Positions 1 through 6,127 of a DNA stretch of 15,023 nucleotides are shown one piece after another (within the stretch, counting starts at the first letter, position 1; the number at the start of each line of letters is the position of its first letter). The notes beneath the pieces are model-generated. The model had not been told where the DNA came from. It did no database searches and saw only the letters and a list, made by a program, of their open reading frames with translations. The stretch spans positions 1 through 15,023 of the forward strand of contig JAFUUB010000052.1 of the NCBI GenBank assembly GCA_017483985.1, written 5' to 3'. The translations under genes were made by a program, and so were the position numbers. The stretch is from Bacteroidales bacterium (GTDB lineage: Bacteria > Bacteroidota > Bacteroidia > Bacteroidales > UBA932).

Positions 1-708
1 GAATATTATGACGTGTTGGGCAAGACGATGGAAGTGGATGAGCTGCTGCGGAACCATATCTCCATCATGGATACCTATGACCCGCGGGGCCGGATCGCCC
101 TGTTGCTGGACGAATGGGGAACCTGGTTCGAAGTGGAGCCGGGGACGAATCCGGGCCATCTGTTCCAGCAGAACACGATGCGCGACGCGATGGTGGCGGC
201 GCTGAACCTGAACCTGTTCAACCGCTATGTCCGCCGGCTGAAGATGGCGAACATCGCCCAGATCGTCAATGTGCTGCAGTCCATGGTCCTGACCGACGGA
301 CCCCGGATGGTCCTGACCCCGACCTACCATGTCTTCCGGATGTTCAATGTCCATCAGGGGGCGACGCTGGTACCGGTGGATTTCCAGGCGGGTGTGTTGC
401 GGGCCGATTCCGGCCGGACCTGTCCGGACTTCAGCGCTTCGGCCTCCCGGGACGCTGAAGGGGTGCTGCACCTGACCCTGGCGAATCCGTCCCTGGAAAA
501 GGAAGCCACGGTGAAGGTCTCTTTCGACAATTTGAAGCCGCGTACGGTTTCCGGAGAGATTCTGAAAGCTGCCAAGATCCAGGCTTACAATGAGTTCGGT
601 AAAGAGCCCGCCGTGGCACCCGTCGCATACAAAGACGCGAAGGTCGCTGCGGACGGCCTGACGCTCAAGCTGCCGGCCGCCTCGGTGGTCGTCCTTGAAG
701 TACGCTGA
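1..708 (+). CDS. Alpha-L-arabinofuranosidase, GH51, C-terminal part (5' truncated by window edge)
   Basis: This is the last 235 residues of a protein whose start lies outside the window; the frame is open from base 1 to a TGA at 706-708. Residues 32-40 read IALLLDEWG, the end of a TIM-barrel strand carrying the GH51 catalytic nucleophile Glu (E38 of the fragment, bases 112-114). The following N-G-H-L-F-Q-Q-N-T-M-R-D-A and N-I-A-Q-I-V-N-V-L-Q stretches are also typical of GH51. The last 100 or so residues fit the C-terminal beta-sandwich of the family. GH51 enzymes remove terminal alpha-L-arabinofuranosyl groups from arabinan, arabinoxylan and related oligosaccharides. The acid/base Glu and the N-terminus, and so any signal peptide, are not visible. 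Its stop directly abuts the stop of the convergent gene on the other strand. There is no functional link to the iron genes that follow. Confidence 0.9.
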   Translation, partial: EYYDVLGKTMEVDELLRNHISIMDTYDPRGRIALLLDEWGTWFEVEPGTNPGHLFQQNTMRDAMVAALNLNLFNRYVRRLKMANIAQIVNVLQSMVLTDGPRMVLTPTYHVFRMFNVHQGATLVPVDFQAGVLRADSGRTCPDFSASASRDAEGVLHLTLANPSLEKEATVKVSFDNLKPRTVSGEILKAAKIQAYNEFGKEPAVAPVAYKDAKVAADGLTLKLPAASVVVLEVR

Positions 709-912
709 TCAAATCCCTCCCAGGTAGCCCAGGCTGCCGGCCAGCAGGAGCATCAGCAGGCCGAAGATCAGAACCAGGCAGCCGCACCCGCAGCCGATCT
801 TTGCGCCGGTCTTCGCCCCGCGGAGGGCGCCGTCCGCCTCTTCACCCCTGCGGGAGAAGATCAGTCCCAGCACGGCTCCGATAAGCGCCAGTATGAGAAT
901 CATTTTCAGCAT
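709..912 (-). CDS. Small Cys-rich two-helix membrane protein downstream of feoAB
   Basis: The predicted protein has 67 residues. It has an N-terminal hydrophobic helix (about residues 3-20), a charged linker rich in Arg, Gly, Glu and Lys, an IGCGCGC motif at about residues 39-45, and a second hydrophobic helix to about residue 64. It lies 39 bases after the feoAB stop on the same strand. Short Cys-rich membrane proteins after feoB are a known arrangement (FeoB-associated Cys-rich family), but those usually have a single helix and a Cys-rich tail, so membership here is only a guess. A promoter-like pair lies just upstream, with the -7 box ending five bases before the ATG. The ATG at 903 (protein starting MILILAL) is therefore an alternative start. 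The Cys cluster could bind a metal or simply be structural. I do not recognise the family with certainty. Confidence 0.6.
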   Translation of the reverse strand: MLKMILILALIGAVLGLIFSRRGEEADGALRGAKTGAKIGCGCGCLVLIFGLLMLLLAGSLGYLGGI

Positions 913-916
913 GTGA

Positions 917-947
917 CGAAGATACGGATTTCCCCGGGAAATCCAAA
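917..947 (-). promoter_or_regulatory. Putative promoter with palindrome filling the -33/-7 spacer
   Basis: Read on the minus strand, TTTG (947-944) is followed by 19 nt and then TATCTTCG (924-917), one mismatch from the Bacteroidota -7 consensus TAnnTTTG. The spacer contains a perfect inverted repeat, GGATTTCCC and GGGAAATCC around one central base (926-944), overlapping the last base of the TTTG. It could be an operator for the small membrane protein gene, or an intercistronic mRNA hairpin if that gene is cotranscribed with feoAB. No T-run follows it, so it is not an obvious terminator. Confidence 0.4.
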
Positions 948-951
948 GGAA

Positions 952-3444
952 TCAGACCAGGAGCAGCCCGATGCGGAAGGCGATGAAGGCGCAGATCCAA
1001 GCCACGGCCATGGTATAGGCGATGCAGGCGAAGGCCCAGCCCCAGCTGCCCGTCTCGTTCTTGATGGCGACGAAGGTCGCGATGCACGGGAAGTACAGCA
1101 GGACGAAGATCATGAAGGCAAGGGCGGCCGGCCATTGGATGGCGCCTTTCAAGGCATTCTGCAAGGCCGTGTCTTCAGAGAGGTCTTCCCCCTCGGAGAT
1201 TTTCGCCCCTTGCGAGTACATGACGCCCAGGGTGCTGACGACCAGTTCCTTGGCACATACGCCGGTCAACAGGCTGACATCCATTTTCCAGGTGAATCCC
1301 AACGGGTTCAGCGCCGGGGCGACGGCCTGTCCGAGACGGCCGATATAGGAGTCTGCCTGCTGCTGCTCGTACAGCGCGTCGATCTGGCGGGCGGCGGCGT
1401 CCCGGTCGGCCAGGAGGACGGAATCCGCCGGGCTCGTGCCTGCCTGCTCGTTCAGCTGGGCATAACGCGCCTGGGCCTCGGTCAGTTTCGGGCTGCGCGG
1501 GAAATACCCCAGGAACCAGATGGCGACCGAGCAGATGAGGATGGTTGTCGCCATTTTCTGCAGGTACTGGCGGCCCTTTTCCCAGGTATGGCGCCAGATG
1601 GCCTTGCCGGTCGGAACGCGGTAAGGCGGAAGTTCCATGACGAACGGCAGGTCGTCATCCTTGACGAACTTGCTGAATATCAAAGCGGAAATGATGGCCA
1701 GCACGATGCCCAGCAGGTAGATGCCCAGCAGGGCCAGTGCGGCGTGCTTCGGGAAGAAGGCCCCGGCCAGCAGCACGAAGATCGGCAGGCGGCCGGCGCA
1801 GGACATGAAGGGGATGATGGCGATGGTGACCAGCCGCGACTTCCGGCTCTCGATCGAGCGGGTGGCCATGATGGCGGGTACGTTGCAGCCGAATCCCATG
1901 ACCATCGGGATGAAGCTTTTGCCATGCAGGCCGATGCGGTGCATCAGCTTGTCGACGATGAAGGCGGCGCGCGCCATGTATCCGGAGTCTTCCATCAGGG
2001 AGATGAAGAAGTACAGGATCAGGATGTTCGGCAGGAAGACCAGCACGCTGCCGACGCCGGCGATGATTCCGTCCACGACCAGGTCCTTGAGCCAGCCGTC
2101 TTTCATGAAAGCCGCCACGAAGCCCCCGAACTGTCCGACCAGCCAGTCGATCCATTCCATGGGGTAGTTGCCCAGGCTGAACGTCGCCTTGAACATGATG
2201 TACAGCAGCACGATGAAGATCGGGAAGGCCGCCCATTTGTTGGTGACCACGGCGTCGATCCGGTCGGTCAGGGTCCGCTTCGGCCGGTCGGTGACGTGTT
2301 CCCGGTAGGTCTCGGAAAGGGCGCCTTGGATGAAGGCGTATTTCGCATCCACGATGGCGGCCTCCGTCGTGGTGTGCAGCAGGTCCTCGATACGGGCCTG
2401 TTCTTCGGCGCGGGCCTGTGCGATTTCGGCGGCGTTGGGCAGGCCGGAGATGATGCGTTCAACGTCCGCATCATTCTCCAGATATTTGATGGTCAGGAAC
2501 CGAGTCGAGTAATGGATGCGGATGTCGAGGTTCTGCCAGATCATCGGCCGGATGCGGTTGATGCTCTTCTCCAGTTCGGCCCCGTGGTTGATGTGGATGT
2601 GCCGGGCCAGGGAGGGGTCGCTCTGTTTGTAGACCTTGATGACGGTATCGAACAGTTCGGGAATGCCCCGTCCGTCGCGGCTGACCGTCGGACAGACCGG
2701 GATGCCGAGCAGCCATCCCAGCTGACGGGTGTCGATCTGGTCGCCTTTGGCTTCCAGTTCATCGTACATGTTCAGGGCCATGACAGTGCGCAGGTTCATG
2801 TCGATGACCTGGGTCGTCAGGTAGAGGTTGCGTTCGATGTTGGAGGCGTCGACCACGTTGATCACGACGTCGGGCATCTTCTCGACGAGGTTCCGGCGGA
2901 CATAGAGTTCTTCAGGGGAATAGGCTGACAGGGAATATGTTCCGGGGAGGTCGACCAGGACGAAACGGTAGCCTCCATAGGAGAATTTGCCTTCCTTGGC
3001 ATCGACGGTGACGCCGCTGTAGTTGCCGACATGCTCATGGCTGCCGGAAGCGATGTTGAACAGGGAGGTCTTTCCGCAGTTCGGATTGCCCACCAGGGCG
3101 ACGCGGATCTCATGGCCCCTTTCATCGGCCAGTTCATGCATTTCCCGGGCGACAAGGGTTTCCTCATCGGACTCCAGCCGTTCCTGGGCATGTTCGACGG
3201 CGATGTGCTCCAGCGCTTCCGTCTCGCTGATCACCTCGATCATCCGGGCCTCTTCCCGGCGCAGGGAAAGCTTGTAGCCCAATATTTCATATTCGATGGG
3301 GTCTTTCAGGGGGGCGTTGAGGACGACTGTCACTTTCTTGCCTGCGATGAATCCCATTTCTATCAGACGCTTGCGAAAACTGCCGTGTCCGCCCACCTTG
3401 GCGATCACGGCCTTTTCACCCGTCTTCAGGTCAGCCAGTCTCAT
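952..3444 (-). CDS. feoB: FeoA-FeoB fusion, GTP-dependent ferrous iron transporter
   Basis: The 830-residue protein combines two normally separate Feo components. Residues 1-72 form an SH3-like FeoA domain (MRLADLKTGEKA, RLIEMGF, LSLRREEA). After a linker comes the FeoB G domain: G1 GNPNCGKTS at 119-127, G2 Thr in GVTVD at about 146, G3 DLPGT at 165-169 and G4 NMYD at 225-228. A GDI-like helical region and polytopic Gate domains follow, including YMARAAF, GFGCNVPA and the late CAKELVVSTLGV segment. It sits in the inner membrane and imports Fe2+. A longer reading from TTG at 3468 is possible, but the ATG at 3444 is preferred because it gives the normal FeoA N-terminus and the -7 box at 3466-3473 overlaps the TTG. 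Fused FeoAB is common in Bacteroidota. The small Cys-rich membrane protein follows it on the same strand. Confidence 0.97.
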   Translation of the reverse strand: MRLADLKTGEKAVIAKVGGHGSFRKRLIEMGFIAGKKVTVVLNAPLKDPIEYEILGYKLSLRREEARMIEVISETEALEHIAVEHAQERLESDEETLVAREMHELADERGHEIRVALVGNPNCGKTSLFNIASGSHEHVGNYSGVTVDAKEGKFSYGGYRFVLVDLPGTYSLSAYSPEELYVRRNLVEKMPDVVINVVDASNIERNLYLTTQVIDMNLRTVMALNMYDELEAKGDQIDTRQLGWLLGIPVCPTVSRDGRGIPELFDTVIKVYKQSDPSLARHIHINHGAELEKSINRIRPMIWQNLDIRIHYSTRFLTIKYLENDADVERIISGLPNAAEIAQARAEEQARIEDLLHTTTEAAIVDAKYAFIQGALSETYREHVTDRPKRTLTDRIDAVVTNKWAAFPIFIVLLYIMFKATFSLGNYPMEWIDWLVGQFGGFVAAFMKDGWLKDLVVDGIIAGVGSVLVFLPNILILYFFISLMEDSGYMARAAFIVDKLMHRIGLHGKSFIPMVMGFGCNVPAIMATRSIESRKSRLVTIAIIPFMSCAGRLPIFVLLAGAFFPKHAALALLGIYLLGIVLAIISALIFSKFVKDDDLPFVMELPPYRVPTGKAIWRHTWEKGRQYLQKMATTILICSVAIWFLGYFPRSPKLTEAQARYAQLNEQAGTSPADSVLLADRDAAARQIDALYEQQQADSYIGRLGQAVAPALNPLGFTWKMDVSLLTGVCAKELVVSTLGVMYSQGAKISEGEDLSEDTALQNALKGAIQWPAALAFMIFVLLYFPCIATFVAIKNETGSWGWAFACIAYTMAVAWICAFIAFRIGLLLV

Positions 3445-3452
3445 GTCAAGTT

Positions 3453-3496
3453 TAAATTTGCGCTGCAAATTTAGCTGAAATCCGGTGAGAAATCAA
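3453..3496 (-). promoter_or_regulatory. feoAB promoter with overlapping 9-bp-arm palindrome
   Basis: On the minus strand TTG (3496-3494), 20 nt, then TAAATTTG (3473-3466) matches the Bacteroidota -33/-7 promoter exactly. The predicted transcript start lies about 10-15 nt upstream of the ATG at 3444. A perfect inverted repeat covers the -7 box and start region: TAAATTTGC (3453-3461), spacer GCT (3462-3464), GCAAATTTA (3465-3473). Binding there would occlude RNA polymerase, so a repressor site is plausible. It does not resemble the classical proteobacterial Fur box. Confidence 0.6.
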
Positions 3497-3563
3497 TCGT
3501 CAATAGTTAGGATTCGGAAGGGAAGCCCTCCCATGTTATGGGGAGAAATTCCGAAAAAAAACG

Positions 3564-3571
3564 TATCTTTA
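3564..3571 (+). promoter_or_regulatory. Putative -7 box of the ROK kinase gene
   Basis: TATCTTTA is one base from TAnnTTTG and lies 22 bases before the ATG at 3594, a usual leader length for this phylum. There is no clear TTG at -33. The TTTGC/GCAAA palindrome seen at feoAB is absent here. Confidence 0.4.
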
Positions 3572-3593
3572 CCCAACCGTAAAAACGCGAAAA

Positions 3594-4481
3594 ATGGATA
3601 ACCAGAAAAAATACGCCATCGGCGTGGACATCGGCGGAAGCCATATCTGCTCGGCCGTCGTAGACCTTAAAACCGGAAAAATCCTCGGAGAACCTGTCAA
3701 TACGCCCGTAGACCATACCTGCTCCGCGGAGCAGATCTTCTCGGCCTGGACGGAGAACCTCCGCCTGGCCATCGGCGAGGCGGGTGTCCCTGTGAATCAG
3801 ATCGGCATGGCCTTCCCGGGCCCGTTCGATTATGACAAGGGCATTTCCTGGATGGAACACAAATTCGTGGATATCAAGGGACTGAATGTCGGAGAAATCT
3901 TGCAGGCCCGGATGCTGGAGCACCGCGGTCTGACCTTCAAGTTCGTCAATGACGCCGGCGCTTTCGCCTTGGGCGAGAGCCAGTTTGGAGCGGCCAAGGA
4001 TGCCGACCGGGTCCTGGTGCTGACCCTGGGGACGGGCGTGGGCTCCGGCTTCATCGCAGACCACAAGATCGTCCGGGAAGGGCCGCAGGTTCCCGAAGGC
4101 GGCGAAGTCTGGAACCTCCCGTTCCAGGACGGTATCGTCGACGAGGCCTTCTCGACCCGTTGGGTGGTCAAGCGCTACAAGGAACTGACGGGCAAGGAAG
4201 TACAGGGAGCGAAGGACGTCGCCATCCGCTATGAGATCGACAACGATGCCCGGCAGCTGTTCACCGAGTTCGGTGCCCGTCTGGCCGAGTTCACGATCCC
4301 GTGGCTGGAGAAATTCGAGGCCCGTACGCTGATCCTGGGCGGCAACATCGCCCGCAGCCTCCCGCTCTTCCTGCAGCCGATGCAGCGCCGGTATGGCCAG
4401 AGCGGCATGGACGTATCCGTCAAGGCCTCCGTCCTGCTGGACAAGGCCGCGATGATGGGCGCCGCTTCGCTTTTCCTGTAA
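3594..4481 (+). CDS. ROK-family protein (glucokinase-like sugar kinase, substrate unknown)
   Basis: The protein has 295 residues with the ASKHA/ROK fold. It has phosphate-1 loop DIGGSH at 12-17, the AFPGPFDY segment near 73-80, catalytic Asp in FVNDAGAFALGE (D120), and phosphate-2 loop LGTGVGSG at 145-152. These indicate ATP-dependent phosphorylation of a sugar. The zinc motif C-x-C-G-x-x-G-C found in most ROK proteins is missing. The usual GEIGH segment reads GGEVWN at about 169-174, so the His that normally ligands zinc is replaced. This type is widespread in Bacteroidota as a ROK protein without zinc site. It may act on glucose or another hexose, but the substrate cannot be read from the sequence. 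It is transcribed divergently from feoAB and ends 4 bases before the convergent regulator gene. Confidence 0.9.
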   Translation: MDNQKKYAIGVDIGGSHICSAVVDLKTGKILGEPVNTPVDHTCSAEQIFSAWTENLRLAIGEAGVPVNQIGMAFPGPFDYDKGISWMEHKFVDIKGLNVGEILQARMLEHRGLTFKFVNDAGAFALGESQFGAAKDADRVLVLTLGTGVGSGFIADHKIVREGPQVPEGGEVWNLPFQDGIVDEAFSTRWVVKRYKELTGKEVQGAKDVAIRYEIDNDARQLFTEFGARLAEFTIPWLEKFEARTLILGGNIARSLPLFLQPMQRRYGQSGMDVSVKASVLLDKAAMMGAASLFL

Positions 4482-4485
4482 AAGG

Positions 4486-5088
4486 CTATTCGAAGTCGCC
4501 TACGTCGATCAGGTTGTTGAGCAGTGCATAGACCGTAAGGCCGGCGACCGTCTTGATGCCGGTCTTGCGGGTAATGTTCTTGCGGTGCGTGATGACCGTA
4601 TAGATGGAAATATTGAACTGGTCTGCGATCTCCTTGTTGAGCATGCCTTTGGCAACGCAGACCAGGATTTCTTTTTCCCGGGCGGAGAGTTCCTCTCCTT
4701 CCGTTTTCCCGCTTTCCTGCCGGCCCTCGAGGGCGGCCCTCAGTTTGCGGATGATCGTGGTCGGCTCGTCGTACAGGCTGAAGGTCTCATCGTAGGCCTT
4801 GAGGGTCTCCTCGCCCTCCAACCCGGTTTGAAGCGCAACGGCTACTGCATCGGAATTGTCTGACAACCAGTTTCTTCCATTCGCCCTCTCCGCATAGCTG
4901 AACACGCAGGGATCGATGATGATGACATCGGCCTCGATGTTCCGCAGGCGGGTCTCGCTGCCGCGGCCGACGTCGGGCAGGATGCCGGCGACCTCAAACT
5001 CCCCGAGGTCGTTGAAAATGCTTTCCAATCCCTTGGCCACGACGATGGAAGGGACGATCAGCAGGACTTTCCGGGAACTAGTTTTCAT
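4486..5088 (-). CDS. LuxR-type DNA-binding regulator with degenerate receiver domain
   Basis: The protein has 200 residues. Residues 7-120 look like a response-regulator receiver: strand KVLLIVPS, then VIIIDP with D59 at the phosphoacceptor position. However, the acidic pair normally following the first strand is absent (the site reads IVPS), so phosphorylation is doubtful. Residues 133-194 form a LuxR/GerE helix-turn-helix, with LSAREKEILVCVAKG, NKEIADQFNIS and TVITHRKNITRKTGI. The start at 5088 is chosen because residues read from the upstream ATG (5190) are only out-of-frame hemerythrin sequence. The ATG lies inside the last codons of the hemerythrin gene, overlapping it by 11 nt, so the two are probably translationally coupled. 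It ends with TAG, 4 bases from the ROK stop. Targets are unknown; oxygen, NO or iron-damage genes are likely from context. Confidence 0.88.
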   Translation of the reverse strand: MKTSSRKVLLIVPSIVVAKGLESIFNDLGEFEVAGILPDVGRGSETRLRNIEADVIIIDPCVFSYAERANGRNWLSDNSDAVAVALQTGLEGEETLKAYDETFSLYDEPTTIIRKLRAALEGRQESGKTEGEELSAREKEILVCVAKGMLNKEIADQFNISIYTVITHRKNITRKTGIKTVAGLTVYALLNNLIDVGDFE

Positions 5089-5791
5089 GGTCTTCGAGCC
5101 GGTTGACCATCGGAACCAGGATGTCGTTTTCGATGGCGGTGTGTTTCTCCAGGTCCATCCCGAGCAGGTACAGCTTGAACAGGATTTCACTGACCTGGCG
5201 GTCGTCGCATTCCTGCGGCAGGTATTTCATGATGATGTTCTTCAGGTCCCCGAGTTTCTCCTCGACGTTGGTGTGGTTTTCCTCGTACTGGGTGATGGTG
5301 AAGCCTTTGTCCCCGACATGGTCCAGTACGCTCTGTACATAGGGGAAAACCACTTCCTCCTCGTAGCGGAAATGCTCCGAGAGTTCCTCTTTATAGGCGG
5401 AGAAGAAACGCCAGATGACCTTCTTGTACCGCTCGTCGCAGGGCTCCAGCATCCGGTCGAGCTGGCCGGCCAGCTCCTGCAGGGCGTTGTCCATGTAATC
5501 GGCATGGCTGCTGTGCAGGTAGGTGACGATATCCCGCAGGTCGGCGGTGCGCAGGGCATCGCTGGAGGGCATGTATCCGGCGAAGGTGTAGACCTTGCAG
5601 ATCAGCAGGAAGGTCTGCGGGTTGATGCCTTTCTTGCGACACGCCTCTTCGACCGTTTCGTCTCCGAAGCCGAAACGGAGGCCTACCCGGGTCAGGACAC
5701 CCAGCAGGTTCGGGTTGAGGTCCAGCAAGTCGGCGAGTTTCATGTTGCCGGCCAGCCGGATGGCGTCGCTTTCACTCCTGTGCTTTTTCAT
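5078..5791 (-). CDS. Hemerythrin-domain di-iron protein (RIC/YtfE/ScdA-like)
   Basis: The 237-residue protein has an N-terminal ScdA-like (DUF542) segment (about 17-62: KLADLLDLNPN, GLRFGFGDETVEEACRKKGI). The Cys pair seen in classical members is replaced by GFGDE. Residues 90-232 form the hemerythrin four-helix bundle. Candidate iron ligands are H93 or H96, H140 and E144 in EHFRYEEE, H173 in EENH, and H217 and E221 in EKHTAIEND. Relatives repair iron-sulfur or di-iron centres after oxidative or nitrosative stress, or sense O2 or NO. The start at 5791 is preferred because a -7 box lies at 5816-5823; starts at 5812 or 5857 would fall at or upstream of the transcript start. It is the first gene of an operon with the LuxR-type regulator. 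That pairing suggests a sensor or effector with its own regulator. Confidence 0.9.
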   Translation of the reverse strand: MKKHRSESDAIRLAGNMKLADLLDLNPNLLGVLTRVGLRFGFGDETVEEACRKKGINPQTFLLICKVYTFAGYMPSSDALRTADLRDIVTYLHSSHADYMDNALQELAGQLDRMLEPCDERYKKVIWRFFSAYKEELSEHFRYEEEVVFPYVQSVLDHVGDKGFTITQYEENHTNVEEKLGDLKNIIMKYLPQECDDRQVSEILFKLYLLGMDLEKHTAIENDILVPMVNRLEDHEN

Positions 5792-5815
5792 GGGAATCGG
5801 GTCTTTGTACATCTG

Positions 5816-5823
5816 CAAATGTA
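5816..5823 (-). promoter_or_regulatory. Putative -7 box of the hemerythrin operon
   Basis: TACATTTG on the minus strand fits TAnnTTTG exactly and lies 24 bases upstream of the ATG at 5791. There is no TTG at the expected -33 position, which suggests dependence on an activator. Confidence 0.5.
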
Positions 5824-5837
5824 ATGATTTATATCGG

Positions 5838-5869
5838 AAACGGGTCACCTTTCGCAAGGGAACCCGTTT
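5838..5869. promoter_or_regulatory. Inverted repeat upstream of the hemerythrin promoter
   Basis: AAACGGGT (5838-5845) and ACCCGTTT (5862-5869) are perfect 8-bp arms. A nested CCTT (5848-5851), TCGC loop and AAGG (5856-5859) lies between them. The centre is about 30 bp upstream of the -7 box of the hemerythrin operon, in place of the missing -33 element, as expected for an activator or autoregulator site. It could also be a stem-loop in RNA, but no gene ends here, so a terminator role is unlikely. Confidence 0.4.
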
Positions 5870-6090
5870 TCAACAACAATTAAAAGGATAACTCACTAAA
5901 CTTTTTAACTATATGGCCTTTGTTATTTTCCGATGGCAAAGGTACGGCAGGATGCCGGACGCCGCAATCCTAAGAAGTTGGTATTTTCTCCGCCGGCGGC
6001 TACCAACTTGTTTGCTGCTGCTGTCGGGATGCAGGTTATTAAAACGTTATATCCCCATAAATTGGTATTGTCATGCGACGGACCCCTCTG
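5870..6090. other. Divergent intergenic region with inverted repeats, no gene
   Basis: This stretch lies between the hemerythrin operon and the barrel operon and holds no convincing gene; the frames that cross it lack family similarity and normal starts. It contains CCTTTG/CAAAGG (5917-5922 and 5937-5942). It also holds a strong nested inverted repeat with outer arms AAGTTGGTA (5975-5983) and TACCAACTT (6001-6009) and inner arms CCGCC/GGCGG (5990-5999). No known riboswitch is recognised. The structure lies upstream of the barrel promoter called here, so it is either a protein-binding region or part of a longer leader from an earlier promoter. Confidence 0.5.
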
Positions 6091-6105
6091 TATTTTTGCG
6101 CTGCA
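6068..6105 (+). promoter_or_regulatory. Promoter of the barrel-imelysin-cytochrome operon, with TTTGC/GCAAA site
   Basis: TTG (6068-6070), 20 nt, then TATTTTTG (6091-6098) matches the Bacteroidota promoter with the same spacing as at feoAB. The bases TTTGCGCTGCAAAT that begin inside the -7 box (6095-6108) are identical to the core of the feoAB palindrome at 3457-3470. The arms here are symmetric over only 5 bp (TTTGC, GCT, GCAAA). The expected leader is about 20-25 nt. Confidence 0.6.
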
Positions 6106-6127
6106 AATGTTACGGATGTTCAAAAAG

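Noticed and set aside
913..2928. Long plus-strand open frame of 671 codons
   Set aside because: It is antisense to feoAB, with low-complexity Gly/Asp/Gln-rich translation typical of a shadow frame in GC-rich DNA.
3445..3468. TTG start adding eight residues to FeoAB
   Set aside because: It overlaps the predicted -7 box, and the ATG at 3444 gives the standard FeoA N-terminus.
3453..3473. Classical Fur box
   Set aside because: The palindrome lacks the GATAAT-type hexamers, so no Fur assignment is made.
5089..5190. 34-residue N-terminal extension of the LuxR-type regulator
   Set aside because: The translation is only the out-of-frame hemerythrin C-terminus; the receiver-like domain begins after the ATG at 5088.
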